In this document: positions 27,785 to 36,671 of the stretch, one piece after another
Layout of the letters: every line of letters begins with the position of its first letter
Position numbering within the stretch: the stretch's first letter is position 1
DNA from: Pedobacter psychrotolerans
Lineage (GTDB): Bacteria; Bacteroidota; Bacteroidia; Sphingobacteriales; Sphingobacteriaceae
Assembly: GCF_004340665.1 (NCBI RefSeq)
Contig: NZ_SLWO01000002.1
Coordinates: 119,587-183,586 of the forward strand
Length of the DNA stretch: 64,000 nt
Direction of reading: 5' to 3'
Position numbers and translations under genes: made by a program
Notes under the pieces: generated by a model
Seen by the model: only the letters and a program-made list of their open reading frames with translations
Databases searched by the model: none
Told to the model about the DNA's origin: nothing

Positions 27785-28669
27785 ATGTCATCAAAATTAA
27801 ATAGAAGAAATGCGCTAAAAAACATCATTGCCGGCACTGCTGCAATTGGTGTTTCATCAAGTATTTCATCCTTTGCTATGGATCAGCCAAAACCATCTCA
27901 AAAGCTTAAAGGTAATATTAACCACTCCGTTTGCCGTTGGTGCTTTAGTACGCTAGATGTAGATACGCTATGCTTAGAAGCAAAAAAAATTGGCATAAAA
28001 GGCATTGATTTGGTTGGTCCGAAGGATTGGCCAATTCTTAAAAAGCATGGTCTGGAATCAACCATGTGCAACGGAGCAGAAATTAACCTCGTTGACGGCT
28101 TTAACGATAAAAAGTTTCATGAAACCTTAATTAAAAATTATTCAGCCATGATTCCATTGGTTGCTGCTGCGGGTTATAAAAATTTAATCTGCTTTAGTGG
28201 AAATCGCCGAGGAAAAGATGATGAAACCGGATGGAACAACTGCGTAGAAGGATTAAAACAATTAATGCCATTAGCAGAAAAACACGGCGTGGTATTGGTA
28301 ATGGAATTGCTGAATAGCAAGATAAACCATGCCGATTATCAATGTGATAAAACTGCCTGGGGTGTTGAACTTTGTAAACGTTTAGGCTCTGAAAACTTTA
28401 AACTGCTTTACGATATTTATCATATGCAGATTGACGAAGGTGATGTGATTCATACCATTCGCGATCATCACCAATATATTGCTCATTATCATACTGCTGG
28501 TGTTCCAGGCCGGAATGAAATTGATGATACGCAGGAACTTTATTACCCTGCAATTATGAAAGCCATTTTAGAAACCGGCTTTAAAGGTTTCGTTGCACAA
28601 GAATTCATACCTAAAAATGCAGACAAAATTGCTTCGTTAAAGAAAGCCATTGAAATTTGCGACATTTAA
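27785..28669 (+). CDS. Tat-exported hydroxypyruvate-isomerase-like TIM-barrel protein
   Basis: 294 residues beginning 4 bp after the permease stop. Tat-like leader with R7-R8 in NRRNALKNIIAGTAAIG. TIM-barrel of the hydroxypyruvate isomerase (Hyi)/sugar epimerase type with metal ligands suggested by E in VMELLNS, D/H in LLYDIYHMQ, H in HYHTAGVPGRNEIDD and E in VAQEFIP. The GRNEID motif is characteristic of Hyi-like proteins, but the export signal and surroundings argue against glyoxylate metabolism and for a periplasmic sugar isomerase. Confidence 0.82.
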   Translation: MSSKLNRRNALKNIIAGTAAIGVSSSISSFAMDQPKPSQKLKGNINHSVCRWCFSTLDVDTLCLEAKKIGIKGIDLVGPKDWPILKKHGLESTMCNGAEINLVDGFNDKKFHETLIKNYSAMIPLVAAAGYKNLICFSGNRRGKDDETGWNNCVEGLKQLMPLAEKHGVVLVMELLNSKINHADYQCDKTAWGVELCKRLGSENFKLLYDIYHMQIDEGDVIHTIRDHHQYIAHYHTAGVPGRNEIDDTQELYYPAIMKAILETGFKGFVAQEFIPKNADKIASLKKAIEICDI

Positions 28670-28678
28670 TTAATTATT

Positions 28679-29554
28679 ATGTTATCAAGAAAAAGTTTTA
28701 TCATCAACAGTTGCTTAGCTGTAGCAACATTACTTTTGGCTCCATCTTTTGCATGTGTAGCCCAGAAAAAAGCAGTTGGCATACAACTCTATTCATTAAG
28801 AGCAGACCTGCCAAAAGATCTAAAAGGAACAATTGAAAAGGTTGCAAAAGCAGGTTTTACAGAAGTTGAAACTTATGGATTTTCCATAAAAGGTCAGTTT
28901 TGGGGCTTAACTCCAGTTGAATTTAAAAAATTGCTTAGTGCAAACGGACTTAAAGCAGTGAGTGGCCATTATGGTTTAGGTACTTTTTTAACAGATGGCA
29001 ACACTGATGAACTGAAAGCTGCTATTGCCGCTGCAAAGGTTTTAGGCAGTGAATATGTTACTATTCCTTATCTAGATGCCAGCATCAGAAAAAATGCTGA
29101 AGACTATAAAAAACTTGCTGCAAAAATAAATATTGCAGGCAAAATGTGTAAAGATGCAGGTTTACGCCTGGCTTATCACAACCATGATTTTGAATTCCAG
29201 AAACAAGGAGAAACCACAGGCTATCAAATTCTTTTAAATGAAACTGATAAGAAATTAGTTGACTTTGAATTGGATTTATACTGGGCTGTACGTTCTGGAA
29301 ATGATCCAATAAAACTATTTACAGCTAACCCTGGTCGTTTTACCATGTGGCATGTAAAAGATATGGATAAAACTAACCCTGCGTTAAATGCAGAAGTTGG
29401 TACAGGAAGTATTGATTGGAAACCAATTTTCGCTGATGCTAAATTATCAGGCATGAAACATTTCTTTGTTGAGCATGAAACCAATTACAAGCCTAACCCA
29501 ATCGAATCTGTTGCAGCAAGTTGTGCTTACATCAAGAAAAATATCTTAAAATAA
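28679..29554 (+). CDS. exported sugar phosphate isomerase/epimerase-type TIM-barrel protein
   Basis: 291 residues. Hydrophobic N-terminal signal (about 1-28; CLAVATLLLAPSF, with a possible lipobox-like FAC). Xylose-isomerase-like TIM barrel: AVGIQLYSLRADLPKDLKGT (strand 1), LAYHNHDFEF (H-N-H-D metal region), FELDLYWAVRSG (D ligand), MWHVKDMDK and FVEHET (E ligand). It is the last gene of the cluster, 9 bp after the previous one. A single cell making three different exported or cytosolic barrels suggests sequential epimerisation steps. Confidence 0.82.
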   Translation: MLSRKSFIINSCLAVATLLLAPSFACVAQKKAVGIQLYSLRADLPKDLKGTIEKVAKAGFTEVETYGFSIKGQFWGLTPVEFKKLLSANGLKAVSGHYGLGTFLTDGNTDELKAAIAAAKVLGSEYVTIPYLDASIRKNAEDYKKLAAKINIAGKMCKDAGLRLAYHNHDFEFQKQGETTGYQILLNETDKKLVDFELDLYWAVRSGNDPIKLFTANPGRFTMWHVKDMDKTNPALNAEVGTGSIDWKPIFADAKLSGMKHFFVEHETNYKPNPIESVAASCAYIKKNILK

Positions 29555-29637
29555 AATTTGTCATCCATAGTCATCCGATGAATATCTCCATGTAGCTTAT
29601 ATTCATTAGATAACTAACCGTCTTTTTACTCTTTACT

Positions 29638-29664
29638 GGCCATAGCGTCTTGCTATGGCCTTTC
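29638..29664 (+). terminator. terminator of the 3-keto-sugar cluster
   Basis: 9-bp stem GGCCATAGC (29638-29646) with GCTATGGCC (29652-29660), 5-base loop, followed by TTTC. Lies between convergent genes. Confidence 0.65.
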
Positions 29665-32270
29665 TAATTCAGCTTTCCTGCCAATACACAGGTATTTTTG
29701 TATCTTTTGGTATTTCCTTTCAAATCAAAAACATCAAATAACATAATATAAATTCCAATTGCAGCTTTTTGTCCGTTATCATTCAAACCATCCCAGGTTA
29801 AAATTCCGTTTGTTCCGATGGTTTGATTTTTTAATAATTTCTTAACCAGCCTCCCTTTATCAGTATAAATGTTAACTGTTGCTAAACTTGCATTTGATGA
29901 TACTTGATATTCCAATGTCACCAAATCCTCAAAACTATCTCCATCAGGAGAAAAAATTTTGGAAAGTAGCCTGACATAGTTTTCATCACCACCTAATTCC
30001 TGAGAATTTTTATAAGTTGGGGTAGCAAAACCAACAGTGGCCGCTGCAGATTTAAAATTACCAGGTTCGTTTGTAGCCACATCAAAAGAAACACGTTCAA
30101 GAGAAACCCCATCGTTATTTTGAATGAGCGGATGATGTGTTTTTGCATCATAATCTAGTCTATCAATAATCAAATGGTTGCTTAAGAGAATCACACTTCC
30201 TTTATCATTATTATAGGCTGGAATTGAACCTAGCTGAACAAAGTTGTCCGGATTTTGGACAAAATAATTCAGTTTTACATTAGCCATATTTGTACTCAGT
30301 ACCCAATAAGTATTTGGATTAATCAATACATTTTTGTTAGAAACAGATTTTACATTCGAAATAACACCATTGGAATCTACATTCGCAATCTGCAAATCCT
30401 TCAAATCTAATGGTTGGTTGGTATGGTTAAAAACTTCAACAAAATCTACTCCACCAGGCTTGGGATTGAATAAAACTTCAGAAACAAGAATATCATTTCT
30501 TTCTATCTTTTTCGCCATGAATAAATTTGCTGTGTTGGCAGCAGCACTGATCACCTTTCCGGCGCAATCCGTAACATTAGTTATGGTTAACCTATTTTCC
30601 ACTCCTCGGAATAAGTTTGTTAGAAAATGAAGCGTTACAGTGGTATAGTCTGGATGAATGGTTATCGATTTAGGATTACCGGATCCATTGTTAATAGAAT
30701 AATTGGAAACATCAACTGCAGAAAGACTATCAACAACTTTAGAAAATTCAACCTGAACAGTTACACTATCGATAATTATCGCATTGATCAGCTTAAGCAC
30801 TTCAGCACTTAACTGATTTTTATACGCTGCATTTTGCTTTCCCGGTGTACCGCCAGAAACGTCTGAAGATCCGATCCAATTCTGAATTCCGGTGCAAATG
30901 TTTTTAGGATCGATCAATTCTAAACTGAATCCACCCCTCCTTTTCACTTCATCCTTATACCACATGTCGCTATAAGCAACCTTGTCTATTATCTTACCTG
31001 AGTTATCGCTCAACGTTAGGATATCTTTATCATTATTTAAACTGGGCCAAGTTGCAAGTCCGATTGTTTTTCCATAAGGTTTAAATAATGCTTCATCGGC
31101 CTTTGCCGTTAAAATAATATACTGATTTGGCTTGATGGTATCTACAGGAAAAGTAAAGGTTGAAGTTTGATCAGCATACTTCCAGCCCTGGGTTAAGATA
31201 TACTCATTTGTCGTATTCCAAATTTCAACGTATTCCTTTTGAAGCAATGTAGCACTTCCGCCCGGGTTAGCAAATATTTCATTAATAACAATGTCGCCAT
31301 ATTTTATAGCATAAGTTTTAATATAAGTAAACTCCATGCTACTATTTGCTGCAATCACATTGCCTTTAATATCCCTTATATTGTTTAGATTAAGGTTATA
31401 CAAGCCAGATTCAAATTCCTTCAAAAAGGTTAAGCGATAAACGTTTTTCTGTGTGGTTGAGGTAACTTTATAAGGATTGCCATAAGAATTTGATAACACA
31501 TAATTCGCCGTTGAGATTGCAGTATTCGAATCCAGAGGTTCAGAAAAAGTTACTTCTAACGTTTTAGAATTAATCACTGAGATACTTTTTAGAATCGGAG
31601 GTGTAGTATCTGGAATAAGATCTTTAATGATGAAATCATCAAAAAAGTACTGATTGCATCTGGAAGCGGTTGAATATTTGCAAAAAATACCAGCGAATAC
31701 CGAGGCACGAAAAGTAGCATCTGTAACACTTCCTTCCATATTAAAATTGTTTCCTCCAGCAATATCAGTAAATAATTCCCACTTCCCGGAAGCATCTCTG
31801 GTTACTTTTACTTTTGCATAAACATTACCCGCCTTTGATCGTTTTTTTTGTGGCCCGGTGATAATTCTGGAGGTCGATGTTCCACTTTGCCTGTATAAGT
31901 GAAATCCATCCGTAGCGCCGGTTTCTCCCACCTGAACATAATACCCGTTTAAACTTCCTTTCAAATCTTCTTTATCGGCAATTAAATAAATGCGAACAAA
32001 GTTGGTTGAAGTAGGGTTAAAATTAAGTTGCACCAAAAACTCCCAGCTAGCATTTAAACTTAGCCGATTCGTGGTAGATAAAGCAATTGTTTGCGACGAC
32101 AATCTCTGACCTTTGGATTGAAGTTGTTTTTGAGCATTAACCTGAAAATCATTTACATTACCTTTCCAAGTGGGATCTTGGGAGAAATCGCCATCTGAAA
32201 ATGATTCGGTAACTTGGGAAAATGCAATTTTACATAATAACAATAGGGATATAAGCAGAATTTTCTTCAT
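29664..32270 (-). CDS. large secreted lamin-tail-domain protein with FlgD-like C-terminus
   Basis: 868 residues from the ATG at 32270, which gives a signal peptide (MKKILLISLLLLCKIAFS-Q). The frame is open another 103 codons upstream, but that part is antisense to asd and is rejected. Order: a concanavalin-like/laminin-type region (about 20-215), an Ig-like domain (about 225-318), a lamin tail domain (about 325-440, GDIVINEIFANPGG and KEYVEIWNTT), a second Ig-like domain (about 495-580), a second lamin tail domain (about 595-700, NDILVSEVLFNPKPGGVDF) and a FlgD-type Ig-like end (about 770-868, SPDGDSFEDLV and TWDGLNDNGQKAAIGIY). Such proteins are typical Bacteroidota surface proteins; role unknown. 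The C-terminus lacks an obvious KP-rich type IX sorting tail. Confidence 0.85.
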   Translation of the reverse strand: MKKILLISLLLLCKIAFSQVTESFSDGDFSQDPTWKGNVNDFQVNAQKQLQSKGQRLSSQTIALSTTNRLSLNASWEFLVQLNFNPTSTNFVRIYLIADKEDLKGSLNGYYVQVGETGATDGFHLYRQSGTSTSRIITGPQKKRSKAGNVYAKVKVTRDASGKWELFTDIAGGNNFNMEGSVTDATFRASVFAGIFCKYSTASRCNQYFFDDFIIKDLIPDTTPPILKSISVINSKTLEVTFSEPLDSNTAISTANYVLSNSYGNPYKVTSTTQKNVYRLTFLKEFESGLYNLNLNNIRDIKGNVIAANSSMEFTYIKTYAIKYGDIVINEIFANPGGSATLLQKEYVEIWNTTNEYILTQGWKYADQTSTFTFPVDTIKPNQYIILTAKADEALFKPYGKTIGLATWPSLNNDKDILTLSDNSGKIIDKVAYSDMWYKDEVKRRGGFSLELIDPKNICTGIQNWIGSSDVSGGTPGKQNAAYKNQLSAEVLKLINAIIIDSVTVQVEFSKVVDSLSAVDVSNYSINNGSGNPKSITIHPDYTTVTLHFLTNLFRGVENRLTITNVTDCAGKVISAAANTANLFMAKKIERNDILVSEVLFNPKPGGVDFVEVFNHTNQPLDLKDLQIANVDSNGVISNVKSVSNKNVLINPNTYWVLSTNMANVKLNYFVQNPDNFVQLGSIPAYNNDKGSVILLSNHLIIDRLDYDAKTHHPLIQNNDGVSLERVSFDVATNEPGNFKSAAATVGFATPTYKNSQELGGDENYVRLLSKIFSPDGDSFEDLVTLEYQVSSNASLATVNIYTDKGRLVKKLLKNQTIGTNGILTWDGLNDNGQKAAIGIYIMLFDVFDLKGNTKRYKNTCVLAGKLN

Positions 32271-32319
32271 ATTTGGGCTTATATCAAATGTTTCATAAAT
32301 ATAATAATTAAAATTTAAA

Positions 32320-33309
32320 ATGAAAGTAGCAGTTGTAGGTGCAACCGGATTGGTTGGAACCGTAATGTTAAAAGTATTGGAGGAAAGAAATTTCCCTTTA
32401 ACAGAGTTAATTCCCGTAGCATCAGAAAAGAGTGTTGGTAAGGAAATTACTTTTAAGGGTAAGAAGTTCCCAATCGTTAGCATGGACACTGCAATTGGCA
32501 TGAGACCAGATATCGCACTGTTTTCTGCTGGTGGAAATACTTCATTAGAACATGCCCCACGTTTTAAAGAAGCTGGCACTACTGTTATCGATAATTCTTC
32601 GGCCTGGAGAATGGATCCTGCAATTAAATTGATCGTTCCTGAAGTAAACGCTCATGAGCTTTCTATTGATAATAAAATTATCGCTAACCCTAACTGTTCT
32701 ACCATTCAAATGGTTGTGGTTTTAAAACCTTTACACGATAAATATAAAATTAAACGTGTGGTGGTTTCTACTTACCAATCCGTTACCGGAACAGGCGTTA
32801 AAGCGGTTGAGCAATTAATGAATGAGCGTAAAGGTATTGATGGACCAAAAGCTTATCCATATGAAATTGACTTAAATGTTCTTCCACATATTGATGTTTT
32901 CATGGAAAATGGATATACCAAAGAAGAAATGAAAATGGTTAAGGAAACCAATAAGATCATGAGTGATGATAGTATTAAAGTTACTGCGACTACGGTTCGT
33001 ATTCCGGTAATGGGAGGACACTCAGAATCTGTAAATATTGAGTTTGAAAACGACTTTGATTTAGCTGAAGTACGCAGCATTTTAGAAAAATCGCCAGGTA
33101 TTATTGTTGTTGATGATGTTGCGAATTTAAAATATCCAATGCCTAAGGATGCACATGAAAAAGATGAGGTTTTTGTAGGTCGTATTCGCAGAGATGAATC
33201 AGCACCTAAAGCTTTAAACCTTTGGATTGTTGCAGATAACTTACGTAAAGGTGCAGCCACCAATGCCGTTCAGATAGCAGAATACCTTATTCGGAAAGAA
33301 TTAGTTTAA
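32320..33309 (+). CDS. asd: aspartate-semialdehyde dehydrogenase
   Basis: 329 residues. NADP-binding GATGLVG (7-13) and the active-site cysteine C126 in IANPNCSTIQM; PVMGGHSESV holds the catalytic-histidine region. It converts aspartyl phosphate to aspartate semialdehyde for lysine/diaminopimelate, threonine and methionine synthesis. The length is standard, cytoplasmic. It starts 49 bp from the divergent lamin-tail gene and ends at a strong terminator, so it is probably monocistronic. Confidence 0.97.
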   Translation: MKVAVVGATGLVGTVMLKVLEERNFPLTELIPVASEKSVGKEITFKGKKFPIVSMDTAIGMRPDIALFSAGGNTSLEHAPRFKEAGTTVIDNSSAWRMDPAIKLIVPEVNAHELSIDNKIIANPNCSTIQMVVVLKPLHDKYKIKRVVVSTYQSVTGTGVKAVEQLMNERKGIDGPKAYPYEIDLNVLPHIDVFMENGYTKEEMKMVKETNKIMSDDSIKVTATTVRIPVMGGHSESVNIEFENDFDLAEVRSILEKSPGIIVVDDVANLKYPMPKDAHEKDEVFVGRIRRDESAPKALNLWIVADNLRKGAATNAVQIAEYLIRKELV

Positions 33310-33329
33310 TATTTTATAAAGGTAAACTT

Positions 33330-33359
33330 AAGCCCGTGTCACAAACACGGGCTTTTTTA
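33330..33359 (+). terminator. terminator of asd
   Basis: 10-bp stem AAGCCCGTGT (33330-33339) with ACACGGGCTT (33345-33354), loop CACAA, then T run. Confidence 0.88.
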
Positions 33360-33473
33360 TGCACGCTTCAGAATGAAGCTATTCCGATCACCATCTATTC
33401 CATATTATTTATGCGACTGTATTTGACAAAATTTAGCAATAGAGTAAATATTTCAAAGGAAAAATAAAATGCC

Positions 33474-33564
33474 AATCACCAAATTATATATAATTTGGTG
33501 ATTACAATATTAAATTTATATATAATTTAGTGATTACGATACTCAAATTATATATAAATTAATT
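33474..33564. repeat. AT-rich palindrome array upstream of the AAA ATPase gene
   Basis: A 30-bp perfect palindrome (33474-33503, half-site AATCACCAAATTATA) followed by two imperfect copies of its core (starting 33512 and 33545), spacing 31 and 33 bp. The repeated element AAATTATATATAATTT plus GTGATTAC looks like a tandem operator or a remnant of a mobile element end. The third copy runs into the -7 motif of the next gene. Confidence 0.8.
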
Positions 33565-33571
33565 ATCTTTG
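33564..33571 (+). promoter_or_regulatory. -7 element of the AAA ATPase gene
   Basis: TATCTTTG, full match to TAnnTTTG, 23 bp before the ATG at 33594 and immediately after the third palindrome copy. Binding of a factor to the palindromes would interfere with polymerase. Confidence 0.5.
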
Positions 33572-33593
33572 TTATAGATTGATTTATAATCAT

Positions 33594-34727
33594 ATGATTG
33601 AAAGAGTATTAGAAAATTATATTGAATCTAAATTTTTTAAGGGAAAAGCAATTATAATTACCGGTGCAAGGCAGGTTGGTAAAACAACTATGTTAAAAAA
33701 ACTGGCTAAGAAAAAAGATCAATCTTTCGTTTTTCTTAATTGTGATGAAGCCAATGTGCGTATAACACTGGAAAATATCAGTATAGAACGTTTAAAGTCT
33801 ATAATAGGAACGCATAAAATCCTGTTAATTGATGAAGCACAAAGGGTTACAAATATTGGTTTAACGTTAAAGCTTATTGTAGATAACTTTCCAGAAGTAC
33901 AACTTTTAGTTACAGGTTCTTCATCTTTAGATTTGGCAGCTGGCACAAAAGAAAGTTTAACAGGTAGAAAATTTGAGTATCATCTTTTTCCCTTTTCTGT
34001 TGCAGAACTTGTACAGCATACCAATATCCTTACCGAAGAACAATCATTAGAAAAAAGATTAATTTTTGGTAGCTATCCGGATGCAATCAACTATCCAGGC
34101 GAAGAAAAGGAACTCTTATTAAATCTAACAAACAGTTACTTATTTAAAGATATACTAGCGTTGTCTGGTATTAGAAAACCAGTTCAGCTTGAAAAATTAG
34201 TACAGGCATTGGCGCTGCAGATTGGAAACGAAATCTCATATAACGAGCTTGGGCAAATGATAGAAGCAGATAAGTTAACAGTTGAACGATATATAGATTT
34301 ACTTGAACAATGCTTCGTTGTATTTAGATTGGGTGCTTACAGTAAAAACCTTCGGAATGAAGTAAAAAAGGGGAAGAAAATATATTTTTATGATAACGGC
34401 ATACGTAATGCAGTAATCCAGAATTTCAGTCCGTTAAGTTTACGGCAAGATACCGGGCAACTTTTCGAAAATTACATTGTATCTGAATTTATAAAAGCCA
34501 ATAGTAATCAAATTAAACATGCCAAGCATTTCTTCTGGAGAAGTTTCCAGCAGCAAGAAATAGATTTGATTGAAGAGTTCGAAGGAGATTTAACAGCATA
34601 CGAGATTAAATGGAACGAAAACAAGAAAGTTAAATTTCCGACAACATTTACTAATGTTTACCAAAACGTACAAACCAATGTTATTAATAAAAAAAATTAT
34701 ACCGATTTATTGGTTAGAAGCTTCTAA
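33594..34727 (+). CDS. AAA+ ATPase with DUF4143 domain
   Basis: 377 residues from ATG 33594; a TTG five codons upstream is less likely. AAA_14 domain with Walker A GARQVGKT (24-31) and Walker B ILLIDEAQ (76-83), a VTGSSSLDL sensor-like stretch, then a DUF4143 domain (about 200-370) with winged-helix features and a terminal QEIDLIEE...YEIKW pattern that resembles a PD-(D/E)xK nuclease core. These ATPases are widespread in Bacteroidota and archaea, often patchily distributed and laterally acquired; the function is unknown. It is inserted between asd and dacB, AT-rich, and preceded by a palindrome array. Confidence 0.85.
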   Translation: MIERVLENYIESKFFKGKAIIITGARQVGKTTMLKKLAKKKDQSFVFLNCDEANVRITLENISIERLKSIIGTHKILLIDEAQRVTNIGLTLKLIVDNFPEVQLLVTGSSSLDLAAGTKESLTGRKFEYHLFPFSVAELVQHTNILTEEQSLEKRLIFGSYPDAINYPGEEKELLLNLTNSYLFKDILALSGIRKPVQLEKLVQALALQIGNEISYNELGQMIEADKLTVERYIDLLEQCFVVFRLGAYSKNLRNEVKKGKKIYFYDNGIRNAVIQNFSPLSLRQDTGQLFENYIVSEFIKANSNQIKHAKHFFWRSFQQQEIDLIEEFEGDLTAYEIKWNENKKVKFPTTFTNVYQNVQTNVINKKNYTDLLVRSF

Positions 34728-34742
34728 AGCTAAATATTTCAT

Positions 34743-36149
34743 ATGAAAAAGTCACTCATAATCCTTTTATATACACTATTTTATGTTAATTGCTTTGCTC
34801 AAAATAGAATCCAAAATCTGGAAAAAGCATTTAATGTTTTACTGGGTGACGAGCAGGCCAAACATGCCATAACATCTATTTGTGTTTTAGATGCACGTAC
34901 CGGAAAAATACTGTTCGCTAAAAATGAACAGATAGGCCTGGCGACAGCATCAACTTTAAAAACCATTACTGCTGCATCTGCTTTCAGTATCTTAGGTAAA
35001 GATTTTCAGTTTCAAACTACATTAGCCTATTCCGGAGAGATTACACCTGCAGGAACTTTGAAAGGCCATATCATCATTACTGGTAGTGGCGATCCCACAC
35101 TTGGTTCTTCACGATATCGAAATAGTGAGCATGCCGTTTTAACCCAGTGGGTGGAGGCAATAAAATCTGTAGGAATTAAGAAAGTTGAAGGTTCAATTAT
35201 AGGTAACGATCAAATATTTGGCACACAAACTACACCCGAGGGCTGGGTATGGCAGGATATTGGCAATTATTATGGTGCCGGAACATCAGGACTAGCCTGG
35301 AGAGAAAACCAGTTCGATATACAACTGCGTCCAGGGTCAGGTACAGCAACAGCGGTACAAATAATAAAAACAGTTCCACCTACACCATATATCCAAATTG
35401 AAAATGAATTGAAAACTGGCCCAGCAGGTAGTGGGGATAGAAGTTATGCCTTTCTTCCACCCTATTCAAATGTTGCCTATTTACGTGGCACCTGGGGTAT
35501 GGGGATTGGAAAACCAGGAATTTCCGTAGCCCTGCCCGATCCGGCTTTTGATTGTGCTTATCGATTACAGGATACCTTAAAAAGATTGGGCATTCAAATT
35601 ACCCAGGAAGCTACTACAACCAGATTATTAAAAATAAACAAACAATCGTTTCCTGCAATTACGCAAAAAATCAATACGGTAACTTCCCCAACTTTAAGCG
35701 AAATGACCTATTGGTTTTTAAAGAAAAGTATTAATCTTTACGGAGAAACTTTATTAAAAACTATTGCCGTAAAATCTGGTAAACCTGCAACTACCTCTAA
35801 GGGAGCAGAAACTGAAATTAATTTCTGGGCGGCTAAAGGCATTGATCAATCGGCTTTGAACATCATTGATGGCAGCGGACTTTCTCCGGGAAATCGAATC
35901 ACAACCTTTGCTATGGCAAATATCTTGTTCCAGGTTCAAAATGAAAACTGGTTTCCAGATTTTTATAAAGCTTTGCCTGAATATAATGGGATGAAAATAA
36001 AAAGTGGCACTATAAATGATGTTTCGGCATTTGCCGGATACCACACTGATGCTGCTGGAAATAAATATGTGATCGTAATTAATATTAATAATTATAGCGG
36101 AAGTGGAATCAATAAAAAATTGTTCCGGGTACTGGATGAACTAAACTAA
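34743..36149 (+). CDS. dacB: D-alanyl-D-alanine carboxypeptidase/endopeptidase, PBP4 (S13) type
   Basis: 468 residues; signal peptide (1-19, CFA-Q). S13 penicillin-binding protein with the serine motif S70-T-L-K73, the SxN motif in SINLYGE and a third motif KSGTI in place of KTG. A large insertion between motifs 1 and 2 (about 90-250, GSGDPTLGSSRY...) is characteristic of PBP4. It trims or cleaves peptidoglycan cross-links in the periplasm. 15 bp after the ATPase gene but functionally unrelated to it; perhaps read through. Confidence 0.92.
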   Translation: MKKSLIILLYTLFYVNCFAQNRIQNLEKAFNVLLGDEQAKHAITSICVLDARTGKILFAKNEQIGLATASTLKTITAASAFSILGKDFQFQTTLAYSGEITPAGTLKGHIIITGSGDPTLGSSRYRNSEHAVLTQWVEAIKSVGIKKVEGSIIGNDQIFGTQTTPEGWVWQDIGNYYGAGTSGLAWRENQFDIQLRPGSGTATAVQIIKTVPPTPYIQIENELKTGPAGSGDRSYAFLPPYSNVAYLRGTWGMGIGKPGISVALPDPAFDCAYRLQDTLKRLGIQITQEATTTRLLKINKQSFPAITQKINTVTSPTLSEMTYWFLKKSINLYGETLLKTIAVKSGKPATTSKGAETEINFWAAKGIDQSALNIIDGSGLSPGNRITTFAMANILFQVQNENWFPDFYKALPEYNGMKIKSGTINDVSAFAGYHTDAAGNKYVIVININNYSGSGINKKLFRVLDELN

Positions 36150-36171
36150 ATTAAACTTAAAACTAAACGTT

Positions 36172-36531
36172 ATGCTACACTTTGTCAAAAACATTCAAAC
36201 GGTTGATGGACTAATTTCTAATTTATACAAAGACATTACTATCCCTGAGATGACTAAAAAAATTACTGATATCTTTGAAATGCAAGGATACAAGGTGATT
36301 GATCAGCAATTTGGAAATTTGATTTTAGAAAAAGGTAATCGCACTACAAGACTTTTATTAGGTGCCTTCGTAAAGTATTTTAAATTTAGTGTAACCATGA
36401 CCCAAAATACTGAAAATGAACTTACCGTAAATGTATTTCAGCAATCAAGCGGTATGTCTGGAGGTTTAATTGGCATGAACCAAATTAAAACAGAACTTAC
36501 GAGGCTAAACTTTGTTTTTGCCAATATTTAA
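36172..36531 (+). CDS. conserved-looking hypothetical protein
   Basis: 119 residues, no signal or membrane segment. Predicted alpha/beta fold with a glycine-rich stretch near the C-terminus (QQSSGMSGGLIGMNQI). I recognise no family. The start is 22 bp after dacB stop, so co-transcription is possible. Composition resembles the neighbours. Cytoplasmic unless coupled to another factor. Confidence 0.7.
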   Translation: MLHFVKNIQTVDGLISNLYKDITIPEMTKKITDIFEMQGYKVIDQQFGNLILEKGNRTTRLLLGAFVKYFKFSVTMTQNTENELTVNVFQQSSGMSGGLIGMNQIKTELTRLNFVFANI

Positions 36532-36671
36532 TATCTATTTATCATTTTTATTTCAACCATTCGATCAATAAACATTGATGCTTTGATATAAAACAGGTCG
36601 AAAACGATATAAAGTTCTTACAATAGAAATTAATCATAAAACCTAATTTAAGATAAAAATGTTGATCTGAC

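Noticed and set aside
32271..32579. N-terminal extension of the lamin-tail protein
   Set aside because: It lies antisense to asd, precedes a perfect signal peptide at MKKILLISLLLL, and has no domain character.
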